A stretch of DNA of 64,000 bases from Cryptomeria japonica (GCF_030272615.1 NC_081406.1:219657497-219721496), one strand, 5' to 3'. Positions 13,703 through 26,779 are shown, numbered from the stretch's first letter. The notes: a model not told the origin generated them from the letters alone. Program-made: numbers and translations.

Positions 13703-16700
13703 ATGTCAGACAATATCAACGAACAACAAAATAAGGAGACAATTGCTATATTGTGGTCTAACTTGAAAAGAAAAGGTGATGGAAAATGTTATTTTCCATA
13801 CAAAATTTGTAAGGGGTTAAAGACTAGAAGACTTCTAATCAAAACAACGAAGAAACATTGTAGGCTGCATGGTCACATTGAAGGTGGACATGATTATCAT
13901 CCATTGGTAAGTTTTTCATTATATCGTTTTAACAATTTATATACATAATAAATCATGTGATGATGAGATCATGATCACGGTTTATTTATGTTTATCAATT
14001 TTATATAGGTCGAGCACCCAAGAGCACATGGTATGGATCAACACAACCTAGAGAATATGGTTTTTGAAGTGGATGAACATGGAGGTGTGAATATTGAAGC
14101 TGAAGATAATGATTCCATGGAAGATGATGATCATGAGCCAGAAAACACAATTGAAGATGATGGTACAAATACATTGATCCATGACTCATTTAGTACTTGC
14201 GCAGCTGATCATGATGATGAAGATGACCTTGATGTTGTTCATGATGTCCCTCTACTTGAGAAGGCATCTAAGGCCCTTTATGAAGGCTCAGAGGCAACTC
14301 ATCTCTTCGTTGTATTGTTGTTGGTGAACTTGAAGGTTAAGAATGGTTTATCCAACATAACAATGTCACGTATGTTAAGGTATGTCATATATGTCATAAT
14401 AAACCATGAATCATGTTGTGCCATTAATATCCTTTATATTAACAAATTATTATTTTTTGTTGTAGATTGATAGGCGAGTTTTTGTTACCACTATCAGATA
14501 TTCTACCTCGCTCATTCCGAGAATTATCTGCCGTTATGAAAGATATTGGAATGGAGTATCAAGCAATAGATGCTTGTCCCAATGATCATATTATATATCA
14601 CAAACAACATGAATTTCAAACTGAATGCCCTGAATGTCATATCAATAGATATCGAACAAATCAAATAAAAAAAAGGGTTCCTCGCAAGGTTCTTCGTTAT
14701 ATTCTCATTATTCCACATATGCAATGATTATTCAAGTGCACTAGCTTGGCACAATTTATGGATTGCCATGCATGCAATAGAAATTGAGATGACATTATTC
14801 GAATTCCTGTAGATGGTTCAACATTTATGGACATAGAGGAAAAGTAGCCACACTTTAAAGAAGAACCTCGTAATCTCAAGCTTTCATTGGTAGCGGATGG
14901 TGTCAATCCATTTGGAGAGATGAGATCTGTTTACTCAGTGTGGCCTATTTTGTTATCAACAATAACATTCCTCCATGGATGTCAATAAAGAGGGAGCACA
15001 TAATGTTGGCAATGATTGTTCTAGGTATTTTATCATTTAAATATAGTCATCTAAATTTAATTATAAATATTGCAGTAAAATGGTTATAATAATTATGTAA
15101 TGTTTTTGTTCATTCGATTAGGTAAGTACCAATTTAAAGATATGAATGTATATATCGAGCCTCTTATCAATGAGTTGCTAGAGTTATGGAATGGTGTCAC
15201 TATGTATGATGTCTCTAGACCAATAGGACAAAGACAATTTCAATTCCATGCGATGCTTCTATGGACAATACACGATGCCCTGGGGCTGACACATTTTTGT
15301 GGTATGTTATAGTGTTTAAGTTGTGCATGAACATTATAATTCAAAAAATTATCATATTTAATCCAATTATACATTATCTTGTAGGTCTTCAAACAAAGGG
15401 AAAATTTGCATGTCTTGTTTGTGGTCCAAAGATGAAATCTCATCATTCAAAAAGTTTAGGAAAGCAGGTGTTTGATCAGTATAGGCACTTTCTCCATAAA
15501 AATCATAAGTATCAAAATACTGAAAAACATCTTTTCAATGGGAAAGAAGAGAATACATCAAAGCCACGAAGAATGAAACTCACCTGTGGAAGTTGGAATA
15601 TAATAGAATTAATCATCAAGGTAATGCCATTCCATCTATTGGTTTGTCATAAAATATCTTTTCTATTTTGTTTTGTTTACTAATGATGTGATTGATGATC
15701 ATGAAGGTCGTGAAGGCATAAATGACCACCTTCCTAAGGGACTGAAAAGTTATCCCCGACAATTTAGTAGGTTTTCCTACTACAAGCATTTACAAATTGT
15801 TCATTTGTTTGATAGTATGCATATTGGAAAGAATATAACAAAGACAGTACGGAAAATATTGGATGGAAGGCATGACAAAGAAAAAATTGTCAAAATATTT
15901 AGTGACATTCAGGATTCCAATCATGCAATGATAAATGTCATTCAATCAAATAGCCATGGAGACTAGATTAATATAAGTGATCTTCCTTGGTTATTAATGG
16001 ACCACAAAGCAATGCTATAAAAGAAGTCATATGAAAAATTCAATTTCCCACAAGATTTGCTGTGAACATAAACAATCTCATATAAAAAAAAACTGAATTT
16101 AGGCTAGGGATGAAAATGCATAATTGGCATACCTTCATTAAGGTAATTCATGTTCTTGTATTTTTAGTATGTATTTAAGTACTGCATGTATGTGTACTTT
16201 TCATTGTATTATGTTACAAAAAAATGAAAAGATAATTTTATAATTGTTGCAGTACATTCTACCTCTATCTCTCCTAGACGACTTCGACAATAATGTCAAG
16301 CAAGTCATATATGATCTTGGAAAATACATGAGGTAAGTAGTGATATTTGTTTAGTTCGTTGTATAGATATTATATTTGCTATTTGTTTGACTCGTTATGT
16401 AATATATTTGTTTGCGTCTTGAATATCTTGTAGGTGGTTGTCATGTAAAGAAATCCATAAAGACGATATAAAATATTGGAAAAGAAAAATTCCTCATTTA
16501 ATGTGAAATGCAAAAGTGTCTACCTCCATCTTTTTTCAATGCACAAGAACACTACCTCATACACCAAGTTGAGGAGATTGAATTGTGTGGACCTATACAC
16601 ACTAGGTCAATGTGGATGGTTGAGAGGTACTTGAAATTTTTGAAGGCTTTGGTTTGACAAAGAGCACATCCTGAGGGCTCTATGGTGGAGGGATATATGG

Positions 16701-17905
16701 TATACCAAACTATGGTGTACATTTCTAAATATCTTCCTAAGTTTGCAGCAAAGATCCACATGGATCACATTTGGGATCCCAACACCATTAACAAATTCGA
16801 AGGGGAGTACTTGATGGGGAAAGGTAGATTAAGGAAAGTGAGAGGTAATTATAAGATGTTATTGTAGTTAATTAATTCTTAATCTTCAAAATAAATTGAT
16901 TGTAAGACGTCTATTTATTTTTTGTACAGTTGGTCGAGAGTGGGATACACTACATTTGTATATTGCAAACAATCTTGATTGGCTGATAGTATAGATTGAA
17001 TGTTGTCAACATTCTGGATGCACGTTAACATGGGAAGGTGTGGCTTCATTGGTTAAAGAAGCTCATCGTAATGGAGATTCCAATGTTATGCAAAGGGAAA
17101 TTGATTTAGCATATGGTTTAAGAGATAAACAGGTATGTATAAATTTATTAATCACCCATATGTTTATCAACTCACAATGCAATAAATTTTACATGTTTGA
17201 CATATCGCAGGTCAAACACTACAATGCTATGCATTGCAATGGTCATAGATTTCGCATAAAAAAGTTGGATGACATGAAGAAAACTTGTGATTCTAGCATC
17301 AATGCAGTCTTTGAGGTGACAAATATTTCATCGAGTAATGACATACATCCTCAACAGTCTCAAAATCGATACTATGGCATTTTGGATGATATACTTGAGT
17401 GTGACTTTAATTCCTTCAAATTAGTTTTGTTTGTCATCAAATGGTACAGGATACGATTGAATAAAAATGATCCTGATAGAACTATTATTGAACATGATAA
17501 TGGTTTTATAATGCTAAATACAAGGTCATTTGAACCAATTGGGGATGAGCCCTATGTTCTTCCAAGCCAATGTGAGCAAGTATTTTACTCAGAGGTTCCA
17601 CATAAACCAGGTTGGTCATTTGTTGTTAGATATGATCCAAGAGGAAGGCCAATAAAGTATAATGTGATGGAAGAAGAAGATACTGAAGAAGAAGATGCTG
17701 AAGAAGTAGAAGATGAAGTGGATGATGATCACGGTCGACAGTTTCTCAATGATGATGAAGAAGAACAAGAAGAAGAAGAATAAGAAGATGATGATGATGA
17801 TGATGATGATGATGACGATGACGATGATGGTGATGATGATGGTGATGGTGATGGTGATGGTGGTGATGGTGATGGTGATGATGGTGATGATGATGGCGAA
17901 GATGT

Positions 17906-17958
<53 letters not shown>

Positions 17959-17998
17959 TTGGCGATGATGAACTTGATGTTCATGATGATGAAGAATG
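13703..17998 (+). pseudogene. CACTA TNP2-like transposase (transposase_21, DUF4218, DUF4216)
   Basis: This is the main CACTA transposase, spread over many exons. It opens with a transposase-associated zinc-like N-terminus (KCYFPYKICKG and a His pair, 13703-13905). After GT at 13906 and AG at 14009 comes an acidic exon ending MSRMLR (14379). An exon from 14466 carries LLPLSDILPRSF and IDACPNDHIIYHK. Then follow VADGVNPFGEM (14890), a YIEPLINELLELW block (15140), KGKFACLVCGPK (15395), FDSMHIGKNI (15810, family LDVMHIEKN), the DUF4218 region with HPEGSMVEGYMVYQT (16670) and the DUF4216 region (17040-17640, YYGILDDILECDF). Stops after HMQ (14725), in RN-stop-DD and in EEK-stop, plus a frameshift near 14960, make it a pseudogene. 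The acidic tail runs into a GAT repeat. Confidence 0.88.
17770..17998 (+). repeat. GAT microsatellite encoding poly-Asp in the TNP2 tail
   Basis: About 200 bp of GAT/GGT/GAC triplets follow the acidic end of the transposase. One TAA at 17781-17783 interrupts. In the same frame the repeat then encodes long Asp runs with Gly, ending GDDELDVHDDEE and a stop at 17996-17998. The tail therefore looks like original coding sequence expanded by slippage and then cut by one stop. The mirrored minus-strand Ile frame and the Met frame are shadows. Confidence 0.85.
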
Positions 17999-18186
17999 AA
18001 ATGTATGAGGTATGCGATTAGTATATTATCTATTTAATATTGACTTCTTGATAGAACTTTTTTTACATAATTAATTCATTATGTTTTGAATTCTAATGCC
18101 ATTACATAATTAATTCATGATGCACCTTTTAATATGGAGATGGAGATAGGGAGAGTGACTATTTATGTGACATTTTTAAAACTATG

Positions 18187-18390
18187 TTTATTTATGGAAA
18201 TTGGATTGCTTATTAGCTATATGATGGATGTTGATTTAAAATACATATGTGATGGATCACATGTTTATGATGATGCATGTGACATGTTTTAAACTTTGTG
18301 TTTATTTATAGAATGTGGATTGTTTATTACCTATGTGATGAATGGTAATTTATGATACATATGTGATGGATTACATGTTTATGATGACAC
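18187..18390. repeat. Two-copy direct repeat, period about 114 bp
   Basis: A block starting TTTATTTATGGAAATTGG (18187) recurs as TTTATTTATAGAATGTGG (18301). Both copies run into ACATATGTGATGGAT and CACATGTTTATGATGA-like sequence. It lies between the transposase and the SET locus and has no coding signal. Confidence 0.6.
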
Positions 18391-18919
18391 ATATGTGATG
18401 CTAATTGTGATGCTCAATTACATATATGATAACACATCATGTGATGCTTCTGATGCTTATGATACGTATGTATTTATTGTTTATCAACTTACAAATGTAG
18501 TAATGCTTATGATGCTCAATTGATGGTGTTGATTTCAGGTATAGTCCCTGTGTGATGTTGTCACCCTTGGTGGGAATAGGGCATTGACTATAGACATCGT
18601 CAACCATTTAGTTGAGGATCCTGCATAGTCTACATAAAGTAAAGGTAAGGAATTAAAAAATTTACAATGATTTTGATGACATCTTTTTATTATTTAATAC
18701 TCTTTTTGTCTACAAAGTTCATGTTGTTCATATTGTGTACTATGTAATTTTTAGCTAATATGAGATAATTGAATTACATTGTACAGAACCCTGAACCCCT
18801 TTGACGAGCATCCTGCACAGTCTCATGGATGGACAGGTATAACTAGTCAATACACCCTATAGAAACAATTTATTTTTTTAAAATTACTTGGAAAACAAAC
18901 TTCCTTAGTTTTCCAAACC

Positions 18920-19830
18920 TTGACATTAGTAGCAAATCTAATACAGTTATCAACACTTGAGGCCCCAATTGGACTTATTCCAATTTTAATCCCAAAATCA
19001 ACTTTAGGGATGACTTCTTCATCAACATTACCCTCATTTACAAAATTTCTCTCTCATTACCAATTAACTCTCTCATTTCATGGAGTGCAGATACCCCCAA
19101 ATAGGTATTTGTCAGATCTGTCTTTATCGAGTAAGGAAAATGCAGGAATAGAAAATGAAAGTGACACATGTAGTAGGTCTACAATAGGTAGATCAACAAG
19201 AGGTCAAAAGATTAGAAGAAAATTCAATAAATGCATGAAATTTTTCCTTGCTCAAGGGGGGTCATGTTCTTATGATGATGAGACCAAAGGCAACATTGAG
19301 GTGTCACTGAGGTATAGACATCTACAGAAACAATGGGTGCCCAAGGAACTTCCTCCAATAAACACTGATTTTTGTGTTAACGATAGGATATATCACATAG
19401 CACTTTCATCATTACATGGTTTAGGCTTATTTTCCATGGACGGCATAAAGGTCTATTACAATAGAGTTACTGAATTGATGGAGTTTGTTGGACCTTGTTA
19501 CAATTACAATAATTGGATGCAGATTGTTAAATATAAAAAAAGTATGCGTAGGCATGCACTGTGAGAAAATTATATACAACAGAAAGATAATGATAAAAGT
19601 AAGCGAGTGGCTGTATACATTGATGGGCGACCAAAAGCAATAGGGTATATTGCAGGTTTTATAAATAGTACATGACTTGGGTCAACTAATAAACAACCCA
19701 ATTGCATATTTGAGGTGTGCAAGGGAAATCGTGTATTTGTATGTGCGATAAAATCAATAAGTACAGGCGAAGAGCTTCTAATCGATTATAGTTTGAATCA
19801 TATAGATACAAAAAAAGTTAATATCATGGG
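18920..19830 (+). pseudogene. SET-domain (lysine methyltransferase-like) segment inside the CACTA
   Basis: A frame from 18920 reads through to 19825 with two TGA stops. The N-terminal part is basic (STRGQKIRRKFNKCMKFF, about 19200). From 19375 it shows the SET start (HGLGLFSMDGIKV) followed by ELMEFVGPCYNYNNW. After a stop at 19561-19563 come IAGFINST, LGSTNKQPNCIFEV and VFVCAIKSISTGEELLIDY, matching the SET N-x-x-x-PNC pseudoknot block and the GEEL-x-x-DY block. Proteins of this type transfer methyl groups to lysine, often on histones. Both stops are TGA where CGA or AGA (Arg) would fit, consistent with methyl-C decay. Whether it was a separate captured gene or the N-terminus of the TNPA-like protein downstream is open. 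Confidence 0.72.
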
Positions 19831-20135
19831 GGTGGTACATACTATATACCATTTAAATTAACCAACCTCCAATTAATGAATTGAATATACCATTTTATTA
19901 TGAAGTTTTTTTTCTAAGTCTATTGGTTTAATTTCGCTAACGTTTTTTTATATTTTTTCTTTGTCACAAGCTGACATGGATCCATCACATATCACAAACA
20001 GAGATGTAGCTTGTGACACTTCTATCAAGTAGTTAAACCTCATTGTAATTGTACAAATTAGATAGAAGCAAACTGTTACATTATTATGTTCTTTTTTTTA
20101 GTGATTTATACTAATTTTGTAATTGTTAATGATAT

Positions 20136-22911
20136 TCTTGAGACAGACGGATGTTCGGGGAAAGGGAAAGGGAGTTGTAGTACCTGAGCACCTTTCTAGG
20201 GATGTGGAATCATTAGGGTTAAGCGATGATGACCCTAAAGATTCCACACACCTTATGAAACTCTTTAAAATGCCTCTTATAAAAACTAGAAAAGAGATTG
20301 TTGCTTTAGCAGTTGTGCATCCTATTACTGATGAGATACGAGAGAGGGTGGAATTATTGCTTCGGACATTAGAAAACTTGCAAGTAAGCAGTAATGAAAA
20401 CTTTAATTATAACAAAAGTTCAATAATGATTTATATTTTATTCTCTTTTATGTCATTAACTAAAATATGTACGTATTGTTTTTACAACAATTTATCCACC
20501 CTCATGAAAGTCGTTCCCACAATCAGGGTGTTGCAGGATCTTCATATGATGACGATTTTCTTGTATTATCACTTGCTTGGCTTATCACTCTGAGTACCCA
20601 AAACACATCATACTTGATACTGTCAATTTTCAAAATAAAGGTTCATCCTTGTTTACAATTCTTGCACTTTTCATATATTTAATGTTTGATATATTTAATG
20701 CATTATTCTTTAGGTGTTGTCAATGTTACTATGCAAATGTTGTCGCTGCCTCATCAGAGGTTACCCTCACCTATATTGCCGACTGCAATGTTGGCAACAC
20801 ATAGCATGCAGACATCCTCTACTGCACGTCATATTGGCCTGCCCACTGTTGGTAGATCCCTCTTTTTCTCTATCTTCTGTCATGTGTTTATTTCCCTTCA
20901 AGCGTTCTTTCTTGAATTCTAATGCCATTTCATTGTGGATTCATTTTTTGCAGGAGGAGATGCACATGAGGATGTGCCAAAGGCGACTACTGCTGATAAC
21001 ATACCATCATTTCCTGGATCTTCTTGTATTGCTAGTACGGGAACGTTGCATGCCACATTGGTGGTGAGCGACGAAGAAATGATTCCCTTAAAGATACAAA
21101 AGATTCCGGGTACTTCAAAATTATTATTATATATACTCTAATTGTAATTTACTTTATGATCACTCATTTTGGACTAATGATCCCATGAATTTTTTGTAGG
21201 CAATGATATTTTCTATAAACATCTTAGTGACATTGCATTGCAGATATTTGGGCCCATCATACATAAAAGGTGGTACATCATATGTGAACTAACCCTAATC
21301 CACTATTTTGATTTCATATCATTGCTAGAATAGTTTTCCTTTGATCCATTTCTTGAAGTGTAATAAATGTAGCTTCAAATCATTTCTGAATCTAACAAAT
21401 TTGTTTTTTCTTTAAAAGGTGGAATGACCAAGAAAAAAGGTCAAAAGATGAATTGGCAAACCAAATGGTTGAGTGGTTTGGAAATGACACCTTTGACAAA
21501 ACCAAGCTCCTTGAAAAAGCTGGCACATATCTAAAGTATGTGAGGGACCAATACAGGACCCATTTAGAGAGGAACCTAAAGGACAAGCGTCCCCCCATGA
21601 TTCCAGAGAGGGAGTGGAAGGACCTAATTTTGGATGCCAAGGAGAGAATTGAAAGGAAAAAAGGAAATACACCACTAGACGCCAGAAGAAGGTACATGAT
21701 ACTATTAAGAATGTAATTATGTACTAATTAATTACTCTTTATATTTATATAATCTAACATATTTCAAACTTTTTATAGACTGAGTGACACGTCAAAGGCA
21801 ACCAAGGCAAGGCAAGAAAAGAACGAGCAACACAAACTCGGCTTGTGGTTACATGAAACTTGCTGCACGAATTGTAAGTATCTCATGTAAATGAAATATT
21901 GCATCAAAATATTAATAAATTGCAAACATTTTTTTTTTTTTAATCAAACAATGCAAGCAAAATTCACGGTACCAAGAAGAAATGTAGGGCTTTGAATTCA
22001 ATAGAGCACCCACAGAAGATGACAAGAGAATTGCCTACTAGCAAGGCTATTTAGCCGTGGCTGATCGGATATGAGAATTGAGTGGGCATACACAACATTC
22101 GAGTGCATCCATCACACAGGTAAATATGCTAAATGGAAATTGTTTCAAATTGAATACTTTACAGATAATCTAATTGATGTTGAGTTCCAATATAAAGTGA
22201 CTATATTTGTTTTAAATAAGCAAGCAATGATAACAATGTGCATGTCACTGGAATGCATCCTGCTAATCGTGAAACACCACCTGCACATGAAGGTTTGGAT
22301 GTGCATCCCAGTAGTGGAGGTATTCATTTGCTATTCAAATTTGTTTAATTAGCTATTAATAGAATTAAATATCTTAATTTGTAATTAGATTAGTAATTAA
22401 TGTAACCTTATTTGTTAATATTTAGAGCATGTAGTTAGGGGTGAGCAAGTGGAGCATGATCTAGGTACACAACATTAGGAATGTGATGTTCCCCACTCAG
22501 GTAAAGAGGACCACTATTATTGCTTTAAACAAATATAATTGCAATTGGTGTTAAGCATTAACGTAACCTTTAGTATTTCAACTCCAGATGGTCTAGAGGG
22601 TGTTCAACATGTTGAGGTTGAGGCTACACAAAATGATGTGGCTCCATCAGGTCAAGAGCACAACAATTATGTTTTCTAAATTAATGAAATACTTGTAACA
22701 ATAATTGTTTTTTTTTTTAATTTAACCTATTTATTTCTTATTGCAGAGGACCCCCCTTCACTTCAGTGTCCTCGTCCTCAGTATAGGACTAGGCATACAT
22801 CAAGATCATGAGTAGTTGGTGGAACATCTGCAGAGGGGGAAAATGATGAAGAAACTGATGTTCCACTTAGTCTTTTCATAGCTTCAAAGAAAAAACAAAA
22901 AAAGAAATGAT
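20136..22911 (+). pseudogene. TNPA-like second CACTA gene, multi-exon
   Basis: A chain of short exons on the strand of TNP2. Exon one (about 20140-20384) reads GKGKGVVVPEHLSRDVESLG and ends at GTAAGC. Further exons: about 20534-20580; 20715-20849 ending PTVG before GT; 20955-21107 (GDAHEDVPKATT); 21201-21270 (NDIFYKHLSDIALQIFGP); and 21420-21691, which holds YLKYVRDQYRTHLERNL and IPEREWKDLILDAKERIE. Then DTSKATKARQEKNEQHKLG (21781-21871). These last blocks resemble the plant Ptta/En/Spm second-protein domain, thought to bind subterminal repeats. A run of tiny exons follows, and the end is basic: SLFIASKKKQKKK and a stop at 22909-22911. At least three in-frame stops occur (near 22050, 22480 and 22811). 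Confidence 0.6.
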
Positions 22912-22949
22912 TGTAATCTAACTTATTTGATAATGACTGATTTTTTATG

Positions 22950-23140
22950 TGTTAGTGAATGTAATTATGTGCTAATTAATGGTTATGGATGATATGTGTT
23001 AATTAATATTGATGAATGTTGCATGTTAATTAATGTTAATCAATGTTATGTGTTAATGAACGTTATGTGATATTAATGAATGAATGCTATATTTTATTAA
23101 TGGTAGAATGAATGAATGAATGAATGTTATAAGATGTTAA
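22950..23140. repeat. Degenerate GTTAATGAATGTTAT repeat
   Basis: Short variants of TTAATTAATGTTAATGAATG follow one another just after the TNPA-like stop, including four tandem GAAT units near 23106-23125. It is AT-rich and non-coding. Confidence 0.5.
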
Positions 23141-23144
23141 TGGG

Positions 23145-26140
23145 GAATTCAGAGGGATGTTGGGGGGGGAGGGGCCAAATGAGCTTCCACCTTCATGTGG
23201 TTGGCCCTGTTAAGTAGAGAATATTAAACTATTCTCAAAACCAAGCAAAGCTCAACAAGATAACACACTTTTCAATATTTCATTATGTTGCACAGTTAAT
23301 CTTATTGAATAATGTATATTGAATCTTAATTGTAGGGTCCAACAGAGCCAACACGAACAACAACACCACAAGTTGCTAGGTATAATGAACTCCCATATTG
23401 TCTTGTCTGTACATGAACAATATGAGTTGCTTCTAGTGTTGATATCCAAGGCAGGACTGCAAAAGTTATGAATATGCCTCATCCTTGTAAGTTTTTTTAT
23501 TACTTGTAAGTCATGAATATTTCTCTTTAGTTGATTAAAATCATTTTAGTGAATGCGAATCTTGATTATTATAAAGTGATATCTGTACTATCAATTCCAA
23601 ATTGAAACCCTTTCAGTGCATGCATGCTGTTTGCCAAAATGCCATCTCAAAAGTATCAGCAAACAAACATTGGCATTCACAAAATCAAGAAAGACAAACT
23701 AAAAATCAACAGTAGAGCATTCAACTAAACAGTTTGTCAAGAAGCATAGTTGAAAAGGTGCAAAAGAAATTGGTTTCAAAATAGGGGTAGACCATTACAA
23801 ATTGGAAACTTGGCATCACTTCTCTTCTTACTTCTCCTCAACCCTCTTGCTTTGCACTCTCACTTTTTCACCTGGCACCTGCAACTCTCACTCTCACATT
23901 CATAGTTGTCAGCTTCTTGCTCTTTGTTTTTGTGAGTTGAAACAAAAATAGGAGGTAGTTTTATAAAGTTGGTGGGGTTTGGGTGGGGCCCATAGGCTGT
24001 GATGACTTGACCTTGGGCATGGAGTTTGAAAAAAAGTTCTGATTTTTTTTAAATCACTTATGGCCTATTTGGCCATGGGAGATTCTTGGATGTCCCTAAG
24101 ATGGTCAAGAGGCTCTTGGGAGTCCCTCAAACATCTCAAGGATGTCCTAGAGATGTCTCAAAGATAATGGCATTGGATTGCACTGGGGTGGCAGGGGGAC
24201 GTCCCATCCAAGTCCCTGTATTCTGAAGGTGTCCCCATTTCAAAAACAAATAGTTTTGGGGGAGGAAATGTCCTTGTGGAACACAGGCTCCAATACATAT
24301 GTCTTGGTATGATTTTTTAAATAAGACACCAGAATTCATAAAAGAATATCTTTAGAATCTATATTAATCAATAAAAGATGTTTCTAATTTAATGTATGTA
24401 CCAAACCCTATTACCAACAATATAACAACCCTAGCCTACAAATTGGACTAGTTAATTTTCTCCAATCAAAAAAACATGTAATCACTCCATAAACTAGGTA
24501 CATTAAGCACACATCGAATTATAAAATAACTAACTATGATACATCAATATGTGAAAGTTTAATGAACTAGATATTAGGACTGTAAAATACTATATTGTAT
24601 CCTAATTCCTAAAATAACCCTTTTTGTGTGATGTGTGAAGTACAATACACAAATAGGAATTATGTTCAGTCAAATGCAAAATCGGTACTAACCATGGAAG
24701 CTAAGGATAAATCATGAACAACATATCTAAAGCAACATAGGAATGACTCAAGTGCAGATGAATGCTAGGAAATAAAGTAGAAAACAATGCAAAATTAGGT
24801 AAGAAACTAGGTGACAATAAACCATGAACAACTTGAAATAATCTATAATTAATGATCTATGTGATTCATCAACCTGTGACTATGAAACGTAATCTGCAAA
24901 CAGTAAACTTGTGGACCATTAAGAACAAGAAGAAACTTGTTAGTAGATCTGCCATTTCTTGTCAATCAACCATCAAAGAACTTGTGATCTGCCATGCACC
25001 ATGTATGTCGTATACCATATCTATATACAAACATTTTGTATCGAGTAAACTACATTTATTGATTCATTGAACTTGTTTTGCTTGGATCCAAACACCATGG
25101 AAACATAACCATTAATCCTAATAACCTGGGAACCATGGAATGCAAACTAAATGGAATCATGTCCAAAATTTTGGTTAAAACAATCTAGGGAAAATAGTGG
25201 GATTCCAATTATCCATTTCAAAACACCATCATTGAAACTTTCATGTTTAATATACAAAAAAAACTCTATTTTTTTAACCATTTTACTCATCAATATATTT
25301 TTTTGCTAAATAAAAGTTGGATTTATATTAAAAGAGCTAAATATTACAAAACCACTTTAGCATAGTTTATATCCCTATCACTTATCACTATTTCTTTTTG
25401 ACAGATTGTTGCCTTTTTCCAGTGGCAGTGTTGTAGTATTGATTAATGTGGTACATCATAATGTGATCAACTTAAAAGAAGTACTAAATTTTACCTAATA
25501 TTTCTTTTAAATTGAGGGGTGAATTAGCTATATCCTCTAAACCAAGCATTATTTTATCATATTTATTGTCAGCATTCCTTCAATACCTGTTTGTGAATAT
25601 TTAGGGCAACATGATTAGCATCCTCCCCTTTGTACAAAATTATTGATTACAAGAAATGCATTTTTTATGTCATTTTGCAATATACCATGGTTGTATATGT
25701 TTATACGTAAAGTTATGAATCCAAAATTGTCAAATAGATGTTACATAGATAACAGTCTTTCCTTCTTGCTATCTATTGCAGATAATGGAAAAGTTTCCAT
25801 CGTCCTTTAATTCTCGTAGACATTACTTAAACCCGGTCTATGTGTCTTTATGGTTGAAGTCATGGAAATTCGGCAATTTAATTCTTGGTATATAGCAATA
25901 GCCTATTAGCAAGCTCACTCTAGCAAAGACAAATTTGAAAGAATTCATAAAATAAAAGTTGTCAATGACATATACTGATGCTTGAGTTTTATGTTTCTTT
26001 TGCTATAGGCTCCTTTGATGTAAGGGATAAAGAGGATTGATGGATATGAAGATGGGTTAAGTAGGGGGATATGATTATCCTCCCAGGAGGAATCTATCAT
26101 CAATTCACCCTCGACACAAACAACTACATTGTATGTCCAG
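23145..26140. other. Right non-coding part of the CACTA element
   Basis: No gene is recognised. Near 24080-24210 the phrase GATGTCCC and related GGGACATC forms recur, giving a weak internal repeat. Open frames at 23252-23482, 24136-24339, 24852-25070 and 25945-26145 lack any family signature and are probably accidental. Confidence 0.5.
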
Positions 26141-26141
26141 A

Positions 26142-26500
26142 ACATTTGTTGGTGGAAAGCTACAAAATGCCATTTTCATACATAAGCAAGACATACACAA
26201 ATGGGCACAATTGCCAAGAGAATGGTAAAAAGTGTGTTTGAGATCATTGTCCTAATTGTGGTGTGGTCACGAAGAGATCACCATAAATTTTTCAACCTTT
26301 CCTTCATTTAAACCTAAAGGTTTACTTGGTTTAAATGAAGGAAAGGTTGATAAATTTATGGTGATCTCTTCATGATCACACCACAATTAGGACAATGATC
26401 TCAAACACATGTTTTACTATTCTCTTGGTGATTGTGCCCAATTGTGTATGTCTTGCTTACGTATGAAAATGGCATTTTGTAGCTTTCCACTGACAATGTA
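26142..26500. repeat. Long hairpin: 173-bp inverted arms with 13-nt loop
   Basis: Left arm 26142-26314 and right arm 26328-26500 are reverse complements with about eleven mismatches over the core 164 bp (roughly 93 percent). The loop is TAAAGGTTTACTT (26315-26327). Innermost pairs are CCTTCATTTAAACC and GGTTTAAATGAAGG. It lies inside the CACTA about 0.7 kb from its right end. A transcript would fold into one long stem, a shape that gives siRNA or young miRNA precursors. A foldback MITE is another reading, but I see no convincing target duplication around it. Confidence 0.85.
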
Positions 26501-26779
26501 TTTGAGATGTCTTTCATTTAGATATGGCATGAGCTTAGTCATGGAGTGAGACTAGGGAGTTGGACCATCTCAACCATGGTGTGCTTGATCATATTAGTTT
26601 GAAACCATGTGCCTCATATTAGCCTCAAACCTATGCCCCCTACTAGTAGGTGGTGGGGATAGAATATCATTCGCTGTACATATCAATGACTGGATAATAA
26701 TAATTATTTTTTGATAAAAATATTATCATCATCAGAATTATGAGGAATACCAAGCTTTCCACCAATGATAAAATCAGTG

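Noticed and set aside
17616-18021. Poly-Ile and poly-Met open frames over the GAT repeat
   Set aside because: They are the other frames of the microsatellite that encodes poly-Asp.
18541-18840. Small upstream exons of the SET locus with GATCCTGCA and CATCCTGCA repeats
   Set aside because: Splice sites are plausible, but frames hold stops and the two pieces are too short to assign.
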